64,000 nucleotides of DNA, from contig OX457034.1 in assembly GCA_949752745.1 (NCBI GenBank), positions 5,760,264-5,824,263 of the forward strand, given 5' to 3'. This document shows, piece after piece, positions 42,501 through 51,500 of the stretch. Source of the DNA: Protula sp. h YS-2021 (Eukaryota > Annelida > Polychaeta > Sabellida > Serpulidae). The stretch's first letter is position 1; every line of letters begins with the position of its first letter. The notes under the pieces were generated by a model, which saw nothing but the letters and a program-made list of their open reading frames with translations, had not been told where the DNA came from and did no database searches. The position numbers and the translations under genes are program-made.

Positions 42501-45500
42501 TTTGGCTTGGGAGGCCAACTTTTTCGAGTTGGTCGCCCGAGTGGCGATTACCTTCTTTCTCAGTATAGTCAGGTAAATTTTGCATAAAATCGCCCCGGGC
42601 GACTAACTTTTGTGCCGGGCGACTAACTTTTTAAAGTTGGTCGCACGGAGGGGGGCCAGAAAATTTCACGAAGTCTCAACCCTGATGGGGAGCACTACTA
42701 TGTTGTTACACTCACCTCTGATGTGAATCGACATGCCACTTGGGAGCCCCTCTACGTAGTTACGCTCACCTTTGATGTGAATCGACATGTCACTGGGGAG
42801 CACCTCCACGCTGTTACACTCACCTTTGTTGTGAATCCACATGCCGCAGGGGAGCACCTTCACGTTGTTACACTCACCTTTGATATGCATCGACATGCCG
42901 ATGGGGAGCACCTCCACGTTGTGACACTCACCTTTGATGCAAATCGACATGCCGCTGGGGAGCTCCTCCACGCTGTTACACTCACCTTTGATGTGAATCG
43001 ATATGCCACTGGGGAGCACCTCCTAGTTGTTACTCACCTTTGATGTGAATCGACATGCCACTGGGGAGCACCTCCACGTTGTTACACTCACCTTTGATGT
43101 GAACTACATGGCACTGGGGAGCAAATCAATAATTTTGTTACACTCACCTTTGATGTCAATCGACATGCCGCTGGGTGCCTTCTTCACTTTGTTACACTTA
43201 CCTTTGATGTGAATAGACATGCCAGTGGGGAGCACTTCCTAGTTCTTACTCACATTTGATGTGAATCGACATGCCACTGGGGAGCACCTCCACGTTATTC
43301 ACTCACCTTTGATCTGGATCGACATGCCACTGTGGAGCTCCTCAACGTTGTCCCACTCACCTTTGATATGAATCTACATGCAGTTGGGGAGCACCTCCAC
43401 GTTATTACACTCACCTTTGATGTGAACTACATGGCACTGGGGAGCAAATCAACAACTTTGTTACACTCACCTTTGATGTCAATCGACATGCCGCTGGGTG
43501 CCATCTTCACTTTGTTACACTTACCTTTGATGTGAATAGACATGCCAGTGGGGAGCACTTCCAAGTTCTTACTCACGTTTGATGTAAATCGACATGCCAC
43601 TGGGCAGCAGGGTTGAGATTTCGCGGTCGCCCCGTTGCAGGTAGCGACCAACTTTGCGCTTGGGAGGCCAACTTTTTCGAGTTGGTTGCCCGAGTGGCGA
43701 TTACCTTTTTTCTCAGTATATTCAGGTAAATTTTGCAAAAAATCCGCCCGGCGACTAACTTTTGTGATGGGCGACTACCTTTTTAAAGTTGGTCGCACGG
43801 AGGGGGACCAGAAAATTTTACGAAGTCTTAACCCTGCAGGAGAGAAAACATATGTTGTTACATTTACCTTTGATATGAATCGACATGCCACTTGGGAGCA
43901 CCTCCACGTTGTTACACTCACCTTTGATGTGAATCGACAGGCCGCTCGGCAGCAGGGTTGAGATTTCGCTGTCGACCGGAGCGACCAACTTTTGGCTTGG
44001 GGGCCAACTTTTTCGAGTTGGTCGCCCGAGTGGCGATTACCTTTTTTCTCAGTATATTCAGGTAAATTTTGCAAAAAATTGCGTCGGGCGACTAACTTTT
44101 GTGCCGGGCGACCACAAAATTTCACGAAGTCTCAACGCTGCTGGGAAGCACCCCTATGTTGTTACACTCACCTCTAATGTGAATGGACATGCCACTGGGG
44201 AGCACCTCCACGTTGTTACACTCACGTTTGCTGTGAATCGACATGCCACTGCGGAGCACCTCCACATTGTTACACTCACCTTTGATGTGAAACAACATGC
44301 CACTGGAGAGCACCTCCACGTTGTTACACTCACCTTTGATGTGAATCGACAAGTCATTGGGGAGCACCTCCACGCTGTTCCACTCACCTTTGTTGCTAAT
44401 CCACATGCCGCAGGGGAGCACCTTCGTGTTGTTACACTCACCTTTGATATGAATCGACATGCCGATGGGGAGCACCTCCACGTTGTACCACTCACCTTTG
44501 ATATGAATCGAAACGCCACTAGGGAGTAGTTGCACGTTGTTACACTCACCTTGATGTGAATCGACATGCCACTGGGGAACAACTCCGCGTTGTGACACTC
44601 ACCTTTGATGCGAATCGACATGCCACTGGGAAGCACTTTCACGATATTACACTCACCTTTGATGTGAATCGACATGGCGCTGGGGAGCTCCTCCACGTTG
44701 TAACACTCACCTTTGATGCAAATCGACATTCCACTAGGGAGCACCTCCACGCTGTTACGGTCACCTTTGTTGTGAATCGACATGCCACTGGGAAGCACTT
44801 TCAAGATATTACACTCACCTTTGATGTGAATCGACATGGCGCTGGGGAGCACCTCCACGTTGTTACACTCACCTTTGATGCAAATCGACATGCCGATGGG
44901 GAGCTCCTCCACGCTGTTACACTCACCTTTGATGTGAATCGATATGCCACTGGGGAGCACCTCCTAGTTGTTACTCACCTTTGATGTGAATCGACATGCC
45001 ACTGGGGAGCACCTCCACGTTGTTACACTCACCTTTGATGTGAATCGACGTGCCACTGGCGAGCACCTCCACATTGTTACACTCACCTTTGATGTGAATC
45101 AACATGCCACTGGAGAGCACCTCCACGTTGTTACACTCACCTTTGATGTGAATCGACATGTCACTGGGGAGCACCTCTCCTCCAAGTGCTTACTCACCTT
45201 TGATGTGAATCGACATGCCGCTGGGCAGCAGGGTTGAGATTTCGCGATCGCCCGGTCGCATGTAGCAACCAAATTTTAGCTTGGACAACTTTTTCGAGTT
45301 GATCGCCCAAGTGGCGATTACCATTTTTCTCAGTATATTAAGACAAATTTTGCAAAAATTGAGCCGGGCGACAAACTTTTGTGCCGGGCGACTAACTTTT
45401 TAAAGTTGGTTGCACGAAGGGGGACCAGAAAGTTTTACGAAATCTCAACCCTGCTGGGGAGCACCCCTATGTTGTTACACTCACCTCTGATGTGAATCGA

Positions 45501-48500
45501 CATGCCACTTGGGAGCACTTCCACGTTGTTACAATCACATTTAACCTGAATCGACATGCCACCGGGGGCACCTCCAAGATCTCCCACTCACCTGTGATAT
45601 GAATCGACACGATGCTGGGAAGCACTTTCACCATGCCGATGAAACACTCACCTTTAATGTGAATCGAAATAAAACTGGGGAGCACCTCCTCGCTGTTACT
45701 CACCTTTGATGTGAATCGACATGCCGCAGGGGAGCACCTTCACGTTGTTACACTCACCTTTGATGTGAATGGACATGCCGCAGGGGAGCACCTCCACGTT
45801 GTGACACTCACCTTTGATGCGAATCGACATGCCGCTGGGGAGCACCCCCACATTGTTACACTCACATATGATGTGAATCGACATGCCACTGGGGAGAACC
45901 TCCATGTTGTTACACTCACCTTTGTTCTGGATCGACATGCCTCTGGGAAGCACCCCCATAATATTGCACTCACCTTCAATGTGATTCGACACGAAGCTGA
46001 GGAGCACCACCACGTTGTTACACTCACCTTAGATGTGAATCGACATGCCAGTAGGGAGCACTTCCAAGTTCTTACTCACCTTTGATGTGAATCGACATGC
46101 CGCTGGGCAGCAGGGTTGAGATTTCGCGGTCGCCCCGTTGCAGGTAGCGACCAACTTTTGGCTTGGGAGTCCAACTCTTTCGAGTTGGTCGCCCGAGTGG
46201 CGATTACCTTTTTCTGAGTAAATTCATGTAAATTTTGCAAAAAAAAAATGCGCCGGGCGACTAACTTTTGTGCCGGACGACTAAATTTTAAAGTTGGTCG
46301 CACGGAGGGGGACCAGAAAATTTTACGACGTCTCAACCCTGCTGGGGAGCACCCCCATGTTGTTACATTTACCTCTGATATGAATCGACATGCCACTGGG
46401 GAGCATCTCCACGATGTTACACTCAAATTTGATGCAAATCAACATGCCGGAGGAGAGCTCCTCCACGCTGTTTCACTCATCTATGATGTGAATCGATATG
46501 CCGCTTTGGAGCTCCTCCACGCTGTTACACTTACCTTCGATGTGATTGGACACGCCACTTGGGAGCACCATCACGTTGTTACACTCACCTTTGATATGGC
46601 TCGACACGCCGCTTGGGAGCACCTTCACCTTGTTACACTGAAATTTGATGTGAATCGACATGCCGCTGGGGAAAACCTCCACGTTGTTACACCCACCTTT
46701 GATGTGAATCGACATGCCACTGGGGAGCACCTCCACGTTGTGATACTCACCTTTGATCTGAATCGACATGCCACTGGAAAGCACCTCAACGTTATGACAC
46801 TCACCTTTGACGTGAATCGACACGCTACTGGGGAGCACCTACTCGTTGTTACACTCACCTTTGATTAGAATCGACATGCCACTGGGGAGCACCTCCACGT
46901 TGTCCAACTTACCTTTGATATGAATCGGCACGACGCTGGGAAGAACTTTCACGATGTTACGCTCACCTTTGATGTGAATCGAAATGCCATTGGGGAGCAC
47001 CTTCACGTTGTTATACTTACCTTTGATGTGAATCGACATGCTGCTTGTTAGCAGCTCCACGCTGTTACACTCACTTTCGATGTGAATCGACATGGCACTG
47101 GTGAGCACCTTCAAGTTCTTACTCACCTGTGATATGAATCGGGATGCCGCTGGGGAGCACGCCCACATTGTTACAATCACATATGTGAATCGACATGCCA
47201 CTGGGGAGAATCTCCACGTTGTTACACTCACCTTTGTTCTGAATTGGCATGCCTCTGGGGAGCACTTCCACCTTGTTACACTCACCTTAAATTTGAATCG
47301 GCATGACACTGTGGGGCACCTCCGCGTTGTTACTCTCACCTTTGATGTGAATCGACATGCCAGTAGGGAGCACCTCCAAGTTCTTACTCACCTTGGATGT
47401 GAATCGGAATGCCGCTGGGCAGCAGGGTTGAGATTTCGCGGTCGCCTGGTGGCACGTAGCGAACAACTTTTGACTTGGGGGGCCAACTTTTTCAAGTTAG
47501 TCGCCAGAGTGGCAATTACCTTTTTTTCTCAGTATATTCAGGTAAATTTTGCAAAAAATCGCGACGGGCGACAAACTTTTGTGCCGGGCGACAAACTTTT
47601 TAAAGTTGGTCGCACGTAGAGGGACCAGAAAATTTTACGAAGTCCCAACCCTGCTGGGGAGCAAACCTATGTTGTTACACTGGGAGCAAGACAACTCACC
47701 CAAAAACCAACTCACCCAAAAAATCCTTGGACAACTCACCCAAAATCTTGGACGACTCACCCAAAAGGTTGGACAACTCACCCAATAATTTTGGACGACT
47801 CACCCAAAATTTTGGACAACTCACCCAAAGTCTTGGACGACTCACCCAAAAAAATATTTTATTATTTAACCGCAAATAGGTCAGCGTTTTTCTTTCGATA
47901 ATTAAACTTGCATAATTTTCGGTGAACAGATATTTAATTGCAATTTTTGCCAAATGCAAATCGCTCGGAGTCGCTCGTGTTAATTCCAACAGTGCGACAC
48001 AGAGAAGCTGAAAAGTAATTATACAGTGCAATTAACTAAACAATGGCCTGTCACCACTGTTGAGCTCGGAGTCGCTTAACTCTTGAGGTGAACAGCTTAT
48101 TAGTGATTCCCGGGGTCGATCAGCCAGACGGCCTCTTATTTGTTGGAATATTAATGAGATTTTTCCGGAGTCGTGCACCGAATGAAATTATGACTGAATA
48201 AACTAACTTTGCTCGTATTAAATGCATTTGAGATCTGTACTGATATGTAGTTACACACTTTAATGAACGAATGTTTCATTTAATAAAAGTTTTACTTAAA
48301 TTTTAGTCATTTTGATGTTGTTACTAACTTCAAATACAAATTTAACTAGGGGAAAAGATGCAGGCTGAATTGTAAACATCAATAAAATATTTTTAAAAGC
48401 CTCTTATAAATATTTCATACCATCCTGTTAAATGGGTGAGTCGTCCAAGGGCTTTGGATGAGTCGTCCAAAACTTTTGGGTGAGTCGTCCACAGGTTTTG

Positions 48501-51500
48501 GGTGAGTTGGTCATGTTTTGGGTGAGTTTGTTTTTGGGTGAGTTTGTTTTTGGGTGAGTTGTCTGACATCCGTTACACTCACCTCTGATGTGAATCGACA
48601 TGCCACTTGGGAGCACCTCCACGTTGTTACACTCACCTTTGATGTGAATCGACATGTCACTGTGGGGCACCTCCAAGTTCTTACTCACCTTTGATGTGAA
48701 TCGACATGCCGCTGGGCAGCAGGGTTGATATTTCGCGATCGCCCGGTCGCATGTAGCAACCAAAATTTAACTTGGTCGGCCAACTTCGTCGAGTTGATCG
48801 CCCAAGTGGCGAATACCATTTTTCTCAGTATATTAAGAGAAATTTTGCAAAAAACTTTTTAAAGTTGGTCGCACGGAGGGGGACCAGAAAGTTTTACGAA
48901 GTCTCAACCCTGCTGGGGAGCACCCCTATGTTGTTACACTCACCTCTGATGTGAATCGACATGCCACTTGGGAGCACCTCCACGTTGTTACACTTAGATT
49001 TGACCTGAATCGACATGCCACTGGGGAGCACCTCCACGTTGTTACACTCACCTTTGTTCTGGATCGACATGCCTCTGGGAAGCACCCCCACAATATTGCA
49101 CTCACCTTCGATGTGATTCGACACGAAGCTGAGGAGCACCACCACGTTGTTACACTCACCTTGGATGTGAATCGACATGCCAGTAGGGAGCACTTCCAAG
49201 TTCTTACTCACCTTTGATGTGAATCGACATGCCGCTGGGCAGCAGGGTTGAGATTTCGCGATCGCCCGGTCGCATGTAGCAACCAAATTTTAGCTTGGGT
49301 GGCCAACTTTTTCGAGTTGATCGCCCAAGTGGCGAATACCATTTTATTAAGAGAAATTTTGCAAAAAATTGAGCCGGGCGACTAACTTTTTAAAGTTGGT
49401 CGCACGGAGGGGGACCAGAAAGTTTTACGAAGTCTCAACCCTGCTGGGGAGCACCCCTATGTTGTTACACTCACCTTTGACCTGAATTCACATGCCACTG
49501 GGGAGAACCTCCAGGATGTCCCACTCACCTTTGATATGAATCGACACGCCGGTGGGAAGCACTTTCACGATGTTACACTTACCTTTAATGTGATTCGAAA
49601 TGAAACTGGGGAGCATCTCCTAGTTGTTACTCACCTTTAATGTGAATCGGCATGACACTGTGGGGCACCTCCGCGTTGTTACTCTCACCTTTGATGTGAA
49701 TCGACATGCCACTGGGGAGCACCTCCAAGTTCTTACTAACCTTTGATGTGAATCGGAATGCCGCTGGGCAGCAGGGTTGAGATTTTGCGGTCGCCTGGTG
49801 GCACGTAGCGACCAACTTTTGGCTTGGGGGGCCAACTTTTTCAAGTATACTCTAGCAGCACTGCCTTTTATGTGAATCAACATGCCGCTGGGGAGCACCT
49901 CCACGCTGTTACACTCACCTTTGATGTGAATCGACATGCCACTGGGGAGCACCTCCACGCTGTTACACTCACCTTTGATGTGGATCGACATGCCGCTGGG
50001 GAGCACCTCCACGCTGTTACACTCACCTTTGATGTGAATTGACATGCCGCTGGGGAGCACCTCCACATTGTTACACTCACCTTTGATGTGAATTGACATG
50101 CCACTGGGGAGCACCTCCACATTGTTACACTAACCGTTGATGTGGATCGACATGCCGCTGGGGAGCACCTCCACGTTGTTACACTCACCTTTGATGTGGA
50201 TCGACATGCCACTGGGGAGCACCTCCACGCTGTTACACTCACCTTTGATGTGGATCGACATGCCGCTGGGGAGCACCTCCACGTTCTTACACTCACCTTT
50301 GATGTGGATCGACATGCCGCTGGGGAGCACCTCCACGTTGTTAAACTCACCTTTGATGCGGATCGACATGCCGCTGGGGAGCACCTCCACGTTGTTACAC
50401 TCACCTTTGATGTGAATCGACATGCCACTGGGGAGCACCTCCACATTGTTACACTCACCTTTGATGTGAATCAACATGCCGCTGGGGAGCACCTCCACGT
50501 TGTTACACTCACCTTTGATGTGGATCGACATGCCGCTGGGGAGCACCACCACGTTGTTTGGAGGGCTCTGTGGTCGCTGCTGCTGCACCGCCGTGGAGCT
50601 CGGGGTGCTTGGGGGTGGTGGAGCATAAACTGTAAGCAAATAAAATAACTTTTGTTTCGGTTATTTTTACTCATTATATTTTCAACTCGAGCAGGCTAGT
50701 TCTGGAGAACATTAACAAGAACTACTCGGTTTGAAAACTCACCATGCTTTCACTAAGTTATTGTTCTCATAAAGGAGATAACATAACCTTTCAACTTACT
50801 GTCTTTGCCAGTCAGGGCGGGCGATGGCAAACTCAGATTCTTCTCCGCTTGGCTTATCGCGGCATTATCAGCTGTAAATTAAAAAAGGGGGTATCTCGAA
50901 AACGCAATCTGGATTAAATCCGTCTCACTATGTTCAGACTACTCAGGAGGCAGTGAATTCGGCGGGACCTAAACGCCTAAAGTGTTTTGGCTTAAACGTC
51001 CAGGTGGAACCGGGAAGAGCGGCTTTGTTCAGCTCCACACACCTTTCAAACTGCCCAATTTTGTATTACGTTCGATGGAACGGACTGAAGATAGTGCCGC
51101 TAATTTTTATCTTTATCATAATCATTCTCTATACTATCGTAATTTTTTAATTTTGTAGCTCATACTGTCAACACTGCGACAACAAAGTACCACTTTTTTA
51201 ACGTTTTATTCATCAAATGCACGTGAGCAAACCTGTGGGTGTAAATGCTGTTTGTGGCACCAGTCTAGGCATGAGGGGGACCAGCCGTCTTCCCTCCACC
51301 AGCCACTCAGCATCGCTGTGGTGTGTGTTCATACTGCAACACAAGTACACGTGTACTTTCAAATCCAGAGGGTAGACTCAGTTCACAGCGCCGCAACAGC
51401 AAAAACGACGAAGCACATACAAACTCCCATTACATAAGCCTTACCATTCGACTTTTTTTATATCATACAGAGCTTGCAAACAAGACTTTCTTAAGCCCTC

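Larger units (their letters stand above)
40142..47673. repeat. Exon-5 donor minisatellite, main array (54-bp units), with embedded MITEs
   Basis: Over a hundred diverged units of caaaggtgagtgtaacaacg / tggaggtgctccccagtggc / atgtcgattcacat (minus strand): the end of EMSY exon 5 plus its gtgagt donor. Many units keep the donor; others have lost it or contain small deletions. Interrupted by copies 1-9 of a roughly 190-240-bp inverted-repeat element. Confidence 0.92.
48580..50512. repeat. Exon-5 donor minisatellite, exon-proximal block
   Basis: 54-bp units running up to EMSY exon 5 itself, with MITE copies 10-12. The last eight units next to the exon are the most regular. The seven donors nearest the exon keep gtgagt; the one at about 50134 reads ggttag. 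The units get more diverged away from the exon. Confidence 0.92.

Noticed and set aside
40151..50648. Plus-strand repeat proteins of the type DVDRHATGEHLHVVTLTF
   Set aside because: They are the antisense of the EMSY exon-5-derived 54-bp unit. The real coding sense is minus, and only next to the exon.
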